Assembly: GCA_018267625.1 (NCBI GenBank)
Contig: JAFDYC010000024.1
Location: forward strand, 1 to 62,677
DNA from: Bacteroidota bacterium
GTDB lineage: Bacteria > Bacteroidota > Bacteroidia > Chitinophagales > Chitinophagaceae
DNA length: 62,677 nucleotides
Reading direction: 5' to 3'
Below are positions 44,656-54,640 of this stretch, piece by piece. The position numbers and the translations under genes were made by a program. How positions within the stretch are numbered: the first letter of the stretch is position 1; each line of letters begins with the position of its first letter. The notes beneath the pieces are model-generated. The model saw nothing but the letters and a program-made list of their open reading frames with translations, was not told where the DNA came from and did not search any database.

Positions 44656-46128
44656 TTAAAAGCTTTCCAACTGCAGCTTGTGCTGGATTTCCTGTACCTG
44701 TTGCTTGTAGTCCGGGTCGGTATCCATCAGGTTTTCGACGGTTTGGCAGGAGTGGATGACCGTGGTATGGTCGAAGCCTCCGAAGTGTTGGCCGATGTTC
44801 TTGAGCGATGACTTGGTGAATTTTTTGGCCAGGTACATGGTAATCTGGCGGGCCTGCACCACTTCACGGCGGCGGGTCTTTGCCAGAAGCCTGTCATAAG
44901 GCATGGAGAAAAATTCAGCGACCAGCTTCTGAATGTTTTCAATGGTCACTTCGCGGGCCGCCGACTTGACGAAGTTTTTCATCACCCGGCGGGCTAAATC
45001 CAGGTCTATCTCTTTTTTTGCCAGGGTGCTTTGGGCCAAGATGGCAATGAGGGCGCCTTCCAATTCGCGCACATTCGTCTGCACATTATAGGCGATGTAT
45101 TCTACGACCTCATCGGGCATTTCGAGGCCTTCGTGTTTCATCTTCAGGCGCAGGATTGATTGACGGGTTTCGAATTCCGGCGTTTGGATATCGGCATTCA
45201 GGCCCCAGCGGAAGCGGCTCAGCAGGCGTTCTTGCATGCCTTGCAGGTCTTTGGGTGCCGTGTCTGAGGTGAGGATTATTTGCTTGCCACTTTGATGTAA
45301 GTGGTTAAAGATGGCAAAGAAGACATCCTGCGTTTTTGCCGCAGGCACCATAAACTGAATATCGTCCACAATCAGCACATCTATGAGCTGGTAGAAGTGG
45401 ATGAAATCATTGACTTCGTTGTTGCGGGAATGGTCAATGAATTGATTGATGAACTTTTCAGCACTCACATAAAGTACGCTGCGGTTGGGATGCTGGCGGC
45501 GTACTTCATTGCCGATAGCCTGAGCCAGGTGGGTTTTTCCGCAACCTACTCCACCGAAGACTACGAGCGGGTTGAAGGCGGTAGTGCCAGGCTTTTGAGC
45601 AACGTGTATTCCGGCACTTCTGGCGACCCGATTGCTTTCACCTTCCACAAAATTTTCAAAGGTGTAAGCGGGGTTGAGTTGTGGGTCAATAGCCACTCGT
45701 TTCAAGCCGGGAATCGAGTAGGGGTTTTTGATTTGAAAGGGGTCTTTCACATGAAAGGGCAGTTCCACGAGGTTGCTGTCGGCCGGTGGCTTTGCCTGTG
45801 TGCTGGCAGGCATATTAACGCTCGCGGGATTTTGATGTTGGCGGCCTTCCATCATGATGCGGTATTCCAGGCGTCCTTCTTTTCCCAGCACTCGTTTTAT
45901 GGTCTTACCGAGGAGCTCTACATAGTGTTCTTCCAGCCATTCATAGAAAAACTGTGAGGGCACCTGAAGGGTAAGCACATTACCCACCAGAGCAACCGCC
46001 TTGATGGGTTCGAACCAGGTTTGGAAGGTCCGCCAAGCTACATTGTCCCTGATGATTTCCAGGCAACGCCCCCAGGCGGCTTCCCAGTCTTGCCGAGGTT
46101 CCATGGGCGTAATGTAGCTTTCTGTCAT
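44656..46128 (-). CDS. dnaA: Chromosomal replication initiator DnaA
   Basis: 490 residues from ATG 46128 (MTESYITPMEP). Domain I covers about 15-90, domain II is short, and domain III is the AAA+ core with Walker A GGVGCGKT (192-199), Walker B LIVDDIQF (252-259) and sensor regions. Domain IV binds DnaA boxes, with the signature near the end (HFGGFDHTTVIHSC). It opens the replication origin. The upstream 246 bases contain no DnaA box that I can recognise, so there is no evidence that the origin is here. Confidence 0.97.
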   Translation of the reverse strand: MTESYITPMEPRQDWEAAWGRCLEIIRDNVAWRTFQTWFEPIKAVALVGNVLTLQVPSQFFYEWLEEHYVELLGKTIKRVLGKEGRLEYRIMMEGRQHQNPASVNMPASTQAKPPADSNLVELPFHVKDPFQIKNPYSIPGLKRVAIDPQLNPAYTFENFVEGESNRVARSAGIHVAQKPGTTAFNPLVVFGGVGCGKTHLAQAIGNEVRRQHPNRSVLYVSAEKFINQFIDHSRNNEVNDFIHFYQLIDVLIVDDIQFMVPAAKTQDVFFAIFNHLHQSGKQIILTSDTAPKDLQGMQERLLSRFRWGLNADIQTPEFETRQSILRLKMKHEGLEMPDEVVEYIAYNVQTNVRELEGALIAILAQSTLAKKEIDLDLARRVMKNFVKSAAREVTIENIQKLVAEFFSMPYDRLLAKTRRREVVQARQITMYLAKKFTKSSLKNIGQHFGGFDHTTVIHSCQTVENLMDTDPDYKQQVQEIQHKLQLESF

Positions 46129-46374
46129 TTTTCGAATAAATATTTGAATATCAAACTTTTCCCTAACCAAATAACGCAATAGAAACAACATTCCAGCCGG
46201 ACTCCCTGCGTTGAAAGTGTCCAGCCAAACCTCCGAAATCAGTCCGCCTTTTTAGGGTGTGCTTTGTCGGTCAATCCTCTTTTTCTGTGCTCCTCGGTGG
46301 CACCTCTTTGAGAAGGCAAAATTTCTCTTAGAGACAGGGCGAAGTTGCTCCCATGCTGTTGAAAAAAAAAATCT

Positions 46375-47310
46375 TCAGCCTATTGTTTGTTTCCCTATAA
46401 CCACAGAATGGGCATCGGCAAAACTGGCATTTTTTTTATGGTCAAACAGGAAATCAATTCGTCCCAAACGCAGTCCCGCCCAGCCCACCTGATTGATAAT
46501 TACTTCCTGTCCGTTTTTGTTTTTCAGGATGGTGGGCCGCTCCAGAAAGGTGTGCGTGTGCCCCCCGATAATCAGGTCTATGCCGGTGGTTTCTTTGGCC
46601 AACACCTGGTCGCTCACCTTGCGTGAATCATAACGGTAACCGAGGTGAGAAAGGCAGATTACCAGATCGCATTGTTCTTTTTGCCGCAGCTTGTCGGCCA
46701 TGTTTTGAGCAATACGCAAGGGTTCCAGGTACTGAGTATTCCCGTAGGCGTCATCCGGCACGAGCCCTTTCAGTTGTATGCCTAAGCCGAAGATGCCGAT
46801 TTTGATATCGCCCTTGCGGATGACGGTGTAAGGAATTGTCTTGCCTTCGAGTGCCGTCCGGGTAAAATCATAGTTGGCGATGATGATTGGGAAGCGGGCA
46901 TGTGGGAGCTGTTTGGCAAAACCTTCCACTCCGGCATCAAAATCATGGTTGCCCATCGTGGAGGCATCATAGCCCATGGCGCTCATCGCTTTGATATCGG
47001 GTTCACCTTTGTAGAGGTTGAAATAGGGCGTGCCTTGAAAAATATCGCCTGCGTCGAGCAACAGCACATGTTCTTCCTGAGCACGGATTGCCTGAATCAA
47101 GGCTGCCCGTTGCGCCACACCTCCTTCGCCTGCATACTTGCCGCTATCGGAGCCAAACGGTTCCAGATGACTGTGCACATCATTGGTGTGCAAAACAGTC
47201 AGTTTCCTCGTTTTGTTTGGGCCTGCAAAGGCATCAAAGGGGAAGGCTCCTGCCAGCAACAAGCCACTGCCCATAGCAGCTTGTTTCAGAAAGTTTCTTC
47301 TATTCTGCAT
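46375..47310 (-). CDS. 5'-nucleotidase N-terminal (metallophosphatase) domain protein
   Basis: 311 residues from ATG 47310, which gives a Tat-like leader (NRRNFLKQAAMGSG). The calcineurin-type metal site is seen in VLHTNDVHSHLEP near residues 39-51, LLDAGDIFQGTP near 85, GNHDFDAG near 124 and GGHTHTF near 268. It lacks the C-terminal nucleotide-binding domain of classical 5'-nucleotidases, which is encoded in the gene just upstream; the two genes overlap by 11 bases. They likely form one two-part periplasmic enzyme. Confidence 0.9.
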   Translation of the reverse strand: MQNRRNFLKQAAMGSGLLLAGAFPFDAFAGPNKTRKLTVLHTNDVHSHLEPFGSDSGKYAGEGGVAQRAALIQAIRAQEEHVLLLDAGDIFQGTPYFNLYKGEPDIKAMSAMGYDASTMGNHDFDAGVEGFAKQLPHARFPIIIANYDFTRTALEGKTIPYTVIRKGDIKIGIFGLGIQLKGLVPDDAYGNTQYLEPLRIAQNMADKLRQKEQCDLVICLSHLGYRYDSRKVSDQVLAKETTGIDLIIGGHTHTFLERPTILKNKNGQEVIINQVGWAGLRLGRIDFLFDHKKNASFADAHSVVIGKQTIG

Positions 47311-48049
47311 AGCGGATTCTATTGTCAAGTGGTGGATGCAATGGCTTGCCCTGATGCTCCAGATCTTCCGCATAGTGGATGAGTGCGTCTCGGACAAACA
47401 CGGAGCTGAAACGGGTGGGGAGCTTTCTAAGAAAATCACAATTGTCGCCGCCCCGGGCGATGTAGTCGTTGATGGCTATCTTATAGATACGTCCACCATT
47501 CAATGGTTGCCCAGCGATAAGAATATCCTTTGCCTTCTTGCCATCGATGACGAAACGGATGCCGCTGACCGGCCAGCCCCGATAGTGAGCGATGACTTCG
47601 CAAAACTTCTGAAGCGTGTCTCCTGGGATTTCAACAATCGTAAGCATATTATCAAAAGGCATCAGCTCATACAGCTTGCCCCTGGTGATGGGGCCGGGCG
47701 CGATATAAGGCACCCGGATACCGCCATAGTTGGAGATGGCAGCGACCACTTTTGGATCCATTTTTTGAGCAGAAAGGAGCATCGCATCCGCCATGAAATT
47801 GCCCAGCCTGCATTCAGGTTGCGCCTTGGTGAGCGGGATGTCTGTATGCGCAATAATGACATCCATCTGCGTATCTACACCCTGGCGGTAGGGGCGCAGA
47901 AGCTGAGTCAGGCTGCTGTCTGCTGGCTGTGCCTGGTTGATCGGATACCATTGTTCCGAATGGCTTGAGACATGCAGTGGGCTTTGCGCGCATCCTGCCA
48001 GGAGCAGGAGCAATACAGCAAGGCATTTAAGAACAGAATGCCGAATCAT
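47300..48049 (-). CDS. 5'-nucleotidase C-terminal domain lipoprotein
   Basis: 249 residues from ATG 48049. A lipobox LAGC gives Cys20. The body is the 5_nucleotid_C domain: CRLGNFMADAML near 80, AAISNYGGIR near 101, ITRGKLYELMPFDNML near 117 and YKIAINDYIARGGDNCDFL near 187. In one-chain 5'-nucleotidases this part binds the nucleoside. Here it comes first in the operon, followed with overlap by the catalytic-domain gene. The likely function is release of nucleosides from extracellular or periplasmic nucleotides. Confidence 0.88.
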   Translation of the reverse strand: MIRHSVLKCLAVLLLLLAGCAQSPLHVSSHSEQWYPINQAQPADSSLTQLLRPYRQGVDTQMDVIIAHTDIPLTKAQPECRLGNFMADAMLLSAQKMDPKVVAAISNYGGIRVPYIAPGPITRGKLYELMPFDNMLTIVEIPGDTLQKFCEVIAHYRGWPVSGIRFVIDGKKAKDILIAGQPLNGGRIYKIAINDYIARGGDNCDFLRKLPTRFSSVFVRDALIHYAEDLEHQGKPLHPPLDNRIRYAE

Positions 48050-48183
48050 AGAACCGGGGAGGAGTGGCACAAAAGGTAGGAAAAGTTTAGTACGCGCTGG
48101 TTTTATAAAGGGCATCTTTATGATTCGGAAATGCAAGAGAGGTTAAAAATTGCCGGGTGCCTTCAGCCTGTTCCCGGCTATGC

Positions 48184-48191
48184 TACTTTTG
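48184..48191 (+). promoter_or_regulatory. Bacteroidetes-type -7 promoter element
   Basis: TACTTTTG fits TAnnTTTG in the gap between the divergent nucleotidase and transglutaminase genes, 125 bases before the latter's ATG. Confidence 0.35.
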
Positions 48192-48316
48192 AAAGAAGCA
48201 GCTCAAAAAGCCTTCTTTCTTTTCTCTAAGAAATGATTCTTTCGGAAGGGCTGCAGTTGGCTGGCAATAGTTCCTGTAGCTTCTAACCTAATAAATTCCT
48301 CCCCTGAACGTCCTGC

Positions 48317-50935
48317 ATGAGAGTTCAACGTGCCACGCCTGCCCATGAGCTTTTAGCCAAGCTGATTTTCCTCATCCTGCCTACGGCTCTGGTAGCCTGG
48401 TTTCTGCTTTTCAACCTCAACAATTATTTCTCGTTTCTTCAAAACAGCGGCTTGCACTGGACCATCATCTTCAGTGCCGGCATGTTTCTCAGTGCCCTCT
48501 TTCATGGTTTTCGTTTTCGGGCCTTATTACCCTTCATCGGCCTGATCGTGTTGTTGCGCCTGGGTTATGCCGGGATTGATGCACTGGCCCTTGGTGAGTT
48601 TGACCAGCCTGTGTTGGAAGCAGGCTACAAAATCTTTTCGGCACTGTTTGTTGCCGGCTGGATCGTGGGCTGGGGGTTTGTTCGCCTGCGTTTCTGGTCT
48701 ATCGGGATGAGTGCCGCCCTGTTGCTGGCCTGCATCTACATCATTGCCAAGTTCAACACGGATACAGTAGCACACCTGGCCCAGGCGTTTGCGCCCGCAG
48801 CACTCTATGCGGTGTATATCATTTTCGCTGCAGAGCAGATATATGGCTATGGTGACAAGAATCAAAAGTTCTGGTGGTTCCTGACCCGTAGGCTGGTTGG
48901 TTTTGGGCTGCTGGCGGTGCTGATGCTTTTGGGAGTTTTTTTTCTAATGCGCACGGAAATCAAGGCTACTGTAGCACAATACGGAGCCGGTGGGCAAAAA
49001 GGGAAGAATTCGATGATGAAGCAGAATAAGGATGGCACGTTTGACCTGAAAAATTATTCCCGGCTTCGTTCTTCTTTAGGCCGCAGCAATGAGTTTTTGT
49101 TTTGTGCGCATATTGACAACTTCTTCGAGGGTACAGATATTCCGAATCCGCTTTACCTGACGGCCTTTTACTACACCAAATTCGACACCAGCACGGAGAC
49201 CTTTGAACGGGATTCCCTGATACCACGCAACGACCTTTTTGAACCGGACCCTTCCAGTATTTCTTTGTTTTCTACTCGTCGAGACTCTTCTGTAATTAAA
49301 AACAGCGGCACCCTTCGCGGCGGCAAAACAGTGGAAGTGCAGGTGTACAGCAAGCGGCTTTCCCCACATACCTACCTCGCACCCCATACGGGTTATTTTG
49401 TACAGCCAATTACGATTGAAAAAGATTTCCGGGATTCATTCAAAACGGCTTTCCGTGCTAAAAGCTATGTGAGCGAGCTCAACAGTGCCTACTTCGTCTA
49501 TAATGCCAAAGACCCCGAGATAAAGAAGTTTCAGGAAAAAAGGTTCGAAATCTTACGTCAGGCACCCGGCTATGAAGCGGAATACCCGGCATTCATGCGC
49601 TATTACACCTACATGCCGAAGGATGAGAAATTTCAAAAAATCGCTGCTCTTGCTCATCAGCTCACGGCTCAGGCACGGACTCCTGTGGACAAGATTATTG
49701 CCCTTCGCGATTGGTTTCTGAGTAAAGATGCAGCCGGCAAGCCTTTGTTTCGTTACACCGATAATCCAGGCATCCCGGATATCCCCAACGCCAGTAAGCT
49801 GATGTATTTCCTGTTTGAAAACCGGAAAGGGTATTGTGCTTACTATGCAGGGGCCACCTTATTTATGCTTCGTTCGCTGGGTATTCCATCCCGCATCGCC
49901 GTAGGCTTCCTGACGATAGACCGAAGCGGCGGAAAAAACAAAGGCTGGTACTGGTATTATGAAGATCAGGCCCACGCCTGGGTGCAGGTTTATTTTCCGG
50001 GGTTTGGCTGGCTCGATTTCGATACTACCGTGGGCAATGATGAGGCGCAGCAATCGCCACAGCCTGATGGAACGCCGCCCATGTCGCCTCCGCAAGCTTA
50101 CCTCGCTGCGGATGGTGTGGTGGCAGAGGTGGATACGGCTAAAAAACTCATTCGCTACAAAGTGCACCACTTTTCGCTGCACGATAAAGAATTTCACCTG
50201 TCCCCGCAGGAGGCCTTGCTGGACGTGCATATTGCAGCCATCCGCAGGGATAGTGTGGATATACCCTTGTATGCCGTAAAGCCAGGAGATTCCATCACGG
50301 CTGTCAGCTATGCAGAAGCCTTTAAAAATCGCTTCGCCCGTGCAGGAGAAAGTGCGGAAGCATTATTAAAACGTCTTCCATCTCCCGAACCCATTGATGA
50401 AGTTTACCTGCGCCGGAAGCCCGGTGACCATACGGAGCCGCCACCTCAGGTACCCAGGCAAACAACCGGTCCGAATTACCGGAAGATGCTGGTGGTGGCC
50501 GTAGGCTTCCTGGTAGGTTTGTTGCTGCTGTTCCTGGCATTACCCATGTTGTTGCTGGCCTATTTCAGGCTGAGGGCCCGGAGTTCAGACCTGGCGAAGA
50601 AGGCTTACTGGAGCTATCGGGCTGCCGGATTTTATCTTCATCAGCTTGGCTACCCTCGTGGCCGCCGAACGCCCATGCAATACGCAGAATCAGAAATTGA
50701 TCCGGCATTCGGCACGTCCTTCGCTCCTTTTATGACGGTCTATCTGAAACAGAAATATGCCAGCCAAGCCCTGAGGGATGAGGAAGCTTCCATAGTGCGT
50801 TCTTTCCTGGGCGTTTTCCTGAAGCAGGTACGCAGCCGTATTAAAGCGGGCAACCGTTTTGCATCATTCCTGAAGCCGATGCGCAGCCTGTCTTTTTTCA
50901 TGAACAACCCCGATGAACTGTCGCCGCAAGACTAA
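48317..50935 (+). CDS. Membrane-anchored transglutaminase-like protein
   Basis: 872 residues. About six hydrophobic segments in residues 20-225, then a large extracytoplasmic part with a transglutaminase-like core: Cys near 507 (NRKGYCAYYAGATLF), His in YYEDQAHAWVQVYFPG near 556 and Asp in GWLDFDTT. One further helix near 725-745 returns the chain, followed by about 110 cytoplasmic residues. The plan resembles TgpA-type proteins. The fold often cleaves or crosslinks peptides, but the substrate is unknown. It precedes a penicillin-binding protein gene by 56 bases. Confidence 0.8.
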   Translation: MRVQRATPAHELLAKLIFLILPTALVAWFLLFNLNNYFSFLQNSGLHWTIIFSAGMFLSALFHGFRFRALLPFIGLIVLLRLGYAGIDALALGEFDQPVLEAGYKIFSALFVAGWIVGWGFVRLRFWSIGMSAALLLACIYIIAKFNTDTVAHLAQAFAPAALYAVYIIFAAEQIYGYGDKNQKFWWFLTRRLVGFGLLAVLMLLGVFFLMRTEIKATVAQYGAGGQKGKNSMMKQNKDGTFDLKNYSRLRSSLGRSNEFLFCAHIDNFFEGTDIPNPLYLTAFYYTKFDTSTETFERDSLIPRNDLFEPDPSSISLFSTRRDSSVIKNSGTLRGGKTVEVQVYSKRLSPHTYLAPHTGYFVQPITIEKDFRDSFKTAFRAKSYVSELNSAYFVYNAKDPEIKKFQEKRFEILRQAPGYEAEYPAFMRYYTYMPKDEKFQKIAALAHQLTAQARTPVDKIIALRDWFLSKDAAGKPLFRYTDNPGIPDIPNASKLMYFLFENRKGYCAYYAGATLFMLRSLGIPSRIAVGFLTIDRSGGKNKGWYWYYEDQAHAWVQVYFPGFGWLDFDTTVGNDEAQQSPQPDGTPPMSPPQAYLAADGVVAEVDTAKKLIRYKVHHFSLHDKEFHLSPQEALLDVHIAAIRRDSVDIPLYAVKPGDSITAVSYAEAFKNRFARAGESAEALLKRLPSPEPIDEVYLRRKPGDHTEPPPQVPRQTTGPNYRKMLVVAVGFLVGLLLLFLALPMLLLAYFRLRARSSDLAKKAYWSYRAAGFYLHQLGYPRGRRTPMQYAESEIDPAFGTSFAPFMTVYLKQKYASQALRDEEASIVRSFLGVFLKQVRSRIKAGNRFASFLKPMRSLSFFMNNPDELSPQD

Positions 50936-50976
50936 TTCAGTTATTCATTCTAATGATTCGCCGCAAGGCCAATCGC

Positions 50977-50984
50977 TACTTTTG
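50977..50984 (+). promoter_or_regulatory. Bacteroidetes-type -7 promoter element before the PBP gene
   Basis: TACTTTTG fits TAnnTTTG and ends 7 bases before ATG 50992, the same spacing as at rimM. It would give a transcript with almost no leader. Confidence 0.45.
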
Positions 50985-50991
50985 AGCACCC

Positions 50992-53289
50992 ATGAAAAAA
51001 TCGGTTCGTTTACTCTGGACGGTCTTTCTGAGCGTTGTGGGCTTATTCCTGATCATCACTTCTGGATTCTGGTTTGGATGGTGGGGGGATATGCCTTCGA
51101 TGTATGAATTGGAGAACCCGAGTAGTGCGGTTTCTTCAGAAATATTGGCCAATGATGGCAGTGTGATGGGGCGCTATTTCGTTCAGGATCGCTCGACGAG
51201 CAAGTATGCTGAAATCAGCCAGAACGTGTTCAATGCTTTGATTGCAACGGAAGATGCACGATTCAATGACCATTCAGGTATTGATGGAATTGCCGTGATG
51301 CGGGCCATCGTATTGCTGGGGCACGAAGGAGGGGGTTCAACCATCACCCAGCAACTTGCCTTCAACTTGTTTAATGGCGAGCGGGCTCAAAACAAAATGC
51401 TCCGTGCCTGGCAAAAACTGAAAGAATGGGTGCTGGCAGTGAAGCTGGAGCGCAACCTCACCAAGCACGAAATCATTACGCTGTACCTCAATACCGTTCC
51501 TTTTCCGGACAATATCTACGGCATCAAGAATGCCTCGATGACCTTTTTCAACAAGACACCAGATAAACTAACTGTGGATGAAGCTGCCGTGCTGATCGGC
51601 ACCCTGAAAGGGAATACGATTTACAATCCCCGCCTGCATCCTGAGCGTTCTTTATCGCGCAGGAATACCGTTATTGACCAGATGCTGAAGTACCGTTTCC
51701 TCAGCCAGGCAGAGGCTACTCAATACAAGGCAAAGCCCATCGTACTCGATTACCACAAGCTCGACTACCACGAAGGCATGGCTCCCTACTTCCGGCAGGT
51801 GCTGGAGCAGCAGGTGAAAAAAGTGCTTAAGACCCTGCACAAGCCGGGTAGTAATGCACCCTACGACCTATACCGGGATGGGTTGAAGATCTATACCACC
51901 ATTGACCCACTCATGCAGAAATATGCGGAACAGGCTGTGGAACAACAGATGGCGGACCTGCAAAAGCAGTTTATGGCCCAGCACAATTATGGCAACTACG
52001 CCATTTGGAAGAATCACATGGATGTGGTGAAGGCTGCCATGAAACAGAGTGACCGGTATCAGATGATGAAGGAAGAAAATGAAGACCTGAGCGATGAACA
52101 AGCCCTTAAAGAGTTTTCAAAACCCGTCAAGATGCGGGTATTTGCCTGGAACCGCAAGCACTATGTGGACACCGTGATGTCGCCCCTGGATTCCATCATG
52201 TATATCCGTTCCTTCCTGCAGGCCGGCTTCATGGCCATGGATCCCTTCACCGGCGAAGTGAAAGCCTGGGTTGGCGGAATAGATCACGACTATTACCAAT
52301 TTGACCACGTCAACGAAGGCACCAAAAGGCAGGTAGGTTCCACCATCAAGCCCTTATTATACTGCCTCGCTGTAGATAATGGAATCTCTCCCTGCGGTAT
52401 GCTCAGCACCAGCGGCCAGGTGTTTAATGGAAAAGTGTACAACGCGGGTGGCTCCAAGTTTGGCGAGGTGACGATGAAAAAAGCATTGGCGCTGTCCATC
52501 AATAATGCGGCCCTGTATCTGATAAAACAAGTCGGCATTCCCGCTTTTGTAGATTTTGTGCATAAGAGTGGAGTGAACAGCGACATCCCGCCGTACCCTT
52601 CTGCAGCTTTGGGCGTTTCCAGTGTTTCCTTGTTTGAAATGCTGCATGCCTACACAATGTTTCCCGCCGGGGGCATGAGCACCGAACCCTATTTCATCTC
52701 CCGGATCGAAGACAAAAACGGTATCGTGATTAAAAGCTTTGCACCGAAACAGAAAGAAATTATCAGTGCAAATACGGCTTTTAAGATGGTGAAGCTGATG
52801 CGTGGGGTTGTGGATTACGGCACAGGTAAAAGACTCCGTTATCGTTACGGAATTCAGGCCGATATCGCCGGGAAAACCGGCACCACCAACAATCAGGCGG
52901 ATGCCTGGTTTATCGGTTATTCCCCCCAAATTCTTGCCGGAGCCTGGGTAGGTGCCGATGATATGTTCCTGCATTTCGAAAGCGAATACCTCGGCCAGGG
53001 TGCTGCGGCTGCCTTACCTATCTGGGCCCTTTTTTATAAAAAAATTGCTGCCGACCGGAACCTGGATATCCGCTCCGATGCCCATTTTGAACAACCTAAG
53101 AATTTTGACGATTGCGACGTGACCGACCCCAACAGCCTCCTGCGAGCCGACCTGAATGACGGTAGTGTAAACGCCGCTGATGAAGATGAAAACAACGTGA
53201 ATAATGATGCCACTTCCCCCGTGGACTGGGGCGATGGTACGCAGCCGGCTCAGACGGGTCATGATAAACCAGGAGGTAACGAACAGTAA
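50992..53289 (+). CDS. Class A penicillin-binding protein (glycosyltransferase/transpeptidase)
   Basis: 765 residues. A transmembrane helix at residues 9-30 anchors it. The GT51 domain has the catalytic Glu87 (ATEDARFNDHSGID) and GGGSTITQQLAFNLF. The transpeptidase domain has S450xxK (GSTIKPLL), SINNAA and KTGTT near 628. It polymerises and crosslinks peptidoglycan in the periplasm. Residues about 320-400 form an insertion rich in charged and helical sequence, and the C-terminal 50 residues are acidic and low in complexity (DEDENNVNNDATS). It is comparable to PBP1a. Confidence 0.93.
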   Translation: MKKSVRLLWTVFLSVVGLFLIITSGFWFGWWGDMPSMYELENPSSAVSSEILANDGSVMGRYFVQDRSTSKYAEISQNVFNALIATEDARFNDHSGIDGIAVMRAIVLLGHEGGGSTITQQLAFNLFNGERAQNKMLRAWQKLKEWVLAVKLERNLTKHEIITLYLNTVPFPDNIYGIKNASMTFFNKTPDKLTVDEAAVLIGTLKGNTIYNPRLHPERSLSRRNTVIDQMLKYRFLSQAEATQYKAKPIVLDYHKLDYHEGMAPYFRQVLEQQVKKVLKTLHKPGSNAPYDLYRDGLKIYTTIDPLMQKYAEQAVEQQMADLQKQFMAQHNYGNYAIWKNHMDVVKAAMKQSDRYQMMKEENEDLSDEQALKEFSKPVKMRVFAWNRKHYVDTVMSPLDSIMYIRSFLQAGFMAMDPFTGEVKAWVGGIDHDYYQFDHVNEGTKRQVGSTIKPLLYCLAVDNGISPCGMLSTSGQVFNGKVYNAGGSKFGEVTMKKALALSINNAALYLIKQVGIPAFVDFVHKSGVNSDIPPYPSAALGVSSVSLFEMLHAYTMFPAGGMSTEPYFISRIEDKNGIVIKSFAPKQKEIISANTAFKMVKLMRGVVDYGTGKRLRYRYGIQADIAGKTGTTNNQADAWFIGYSPQILAGAWVGADDMFLHFESEYLGQGAAAALPIWALFYKKIAADRNLDIRSDAHFEQPKNFDDCDVTDPNSLLRADLNDGSVNAADEDENNVNNDATSPVDWGDGTQPAQTGHDKPGGNEQ

Positions 53290-53361
53290 GCATATTCAGA
53301 GATTCATCAAAGCCTGCATCATTACGGCAACAGGACAGGTTCACTTAATTCCCCGGCATTC

Positions 53362-54576
53362 TTGAAGGTCAAAATCATCAACGATCCCGTCTATGGCTTC
53401 TTGCGCTTTCCGGAACCGGAAGTGATGCAGGTTATTGCGCATCCCTGGTTTCAACGCTTGCGGCATATCAAGCAGATGGGTATGGCGCAATTAGTGTATC
53501 CCGGTGCCGTGCATACCCGTCTGCATCATTCGCTGGGAGCCTGCCACCTCATGCACGAAGCCCTGAATGTGCTGCGCACAAAAGGAGTTCATTTTACAGA
53601 AGAGGAATGCACCGGCGCCCGGCTGGCTATGTTGTTACACGATGTGGGCCATGGGCCTTATTCGCACGCACTGGAACATGCATTGGTGACGGATATCCGA
53701 CATGAGCAAATCAGCAGCCTCATCATGCAGCGCATCAATGCAGAAACCGGCGGCATGTTGGAGGAAGCGATCCGCATCTTCAATCCCGACTGCCCGAAGC
53801 ACTACCTGCATCAACTCGTCTCAAGCCAGCTCGATATGGACCGGATGGATTACCTCAACCGGGATTCCTTCTTCACAGGGGTCAGCGAGGGCGTGATTGG
53901 ATATGACCGGATTTTGCAAATGCTGATGGTGAAAAATGGGGAACTCATGGTGGAGCAAAAGGCGGTGCACAGCGTAGAGAAATTCATCATTGCCCGCAGG
54001 TTGATGTATTGGCAGGTCTATCTACATAAAACCGTGCTGGGTGCGGAAATGCTGATAGTAAACATCCTGCGCCGTGCCCGGGAATTGGCTCTTTCCGGAG
54101 CCAGCCTGTTTGCTACGCCCTCCTTGCAGCATTTTCTCTATAAAAACATCCGGGCAGCTCAATTTTTAGAAGAAAAATGCCACCTGGAAGCCTTTTGCAG
54201 CCTGGACGATTCCGACATAAGCTCTGCCATTAAGGTATGGCAAAGCCATTCGGATGCTGTGCTGAGCCTGCTCTGCCAGATGTTGGTTGAACGTAGGCTG
54301 TATAAAGTGCAACTTAGCGCTGCCCCATTGGATGAGGCCCTGGGCCAGGCGCGGGAACGTGTCCAAAAAACTACTGGATTCGGCGACCCCGAACTTCAAT
54401 ATTTCGCATTTACAGGCAGCACCAGCAACAGCACCTATGATACTTCAGATGAACGTATTTGTATTGCCATGAAAGACGGTAGTGTTAGAGATATTTCAGA
54501 AGTAGATGACCCCTTGGTTTCTCTTGCTCTTGCCCGACCCGTTTTGAAAAATTACATTTGCTCTTTCCACGAATGA
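53362..54576 (+). CDS. HD-domain phosphohydrolase
   Basis: 404 residues with a TTG start (no ATG in the preceding gap). The HD metal site is complete: His in HTRLHHSLGACHL near 53, HD in LLHDVGHGPYSHALE near 92, and Asp in QLDMDRMDYL near 159. The start KIINDPVYGFLRFP is typical of SAMHD1-like dNTPase relatives. The substrate is unproven. It sits directly upstream of lpxD, an association seen throughout Bacteroidetes. Confidence 0.88.
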   Translation: MKVKIINDPVYGFLRFPEPEVMQVIAHPWFQRLRHIKQMGMAQLVYPGAVHTRLHHSLGACHLMHEALNVLRTKGVHFTEEECTGARLAMLLHDVGHGPYSHALEHALVTDIRHEQISSLIMQRINAETGGMLEEAIRIFNPDCPKHYLHQLVSSQLDMDRMDYLNRDSFFTGVSEGVIGYDRILQMLMVKNGELMVEQKAVHSVEKFIIARRLMYWQVYLHKTVLGAEMLIVNILRRARELALSGASLFATPSLQHFLYKNIRAAQFLEEKCHLEAFCSLDDSDISSAIKVWQSHSDAVLSLLCQMLVERRLYKVQLSAAPLDEALGQARERVQKTTGFGDPELQYFAFTGSTSNSTYDTSDERICIAMKDGSVRDISEVDDPLVSLALARPVLKNYICSFHE

Positions 54577-54640
54577 GGGTCTTGTGACGTTAACGGAATA
54601 CCACTGAAAACGCATAAGACTGACTGCCCAAATTCGATAC

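Noticed and set aside
45301..45957. Plus-strand open frame of 218 codons.
   Set aside because: Antisense shadow of dnaA.
46129..46374. Region upstream of dnaA as a replication origin.
   Set aside because: No cluster of TTATCCACA-type DnaA boxes or AT-rich unwinding tract was seen.
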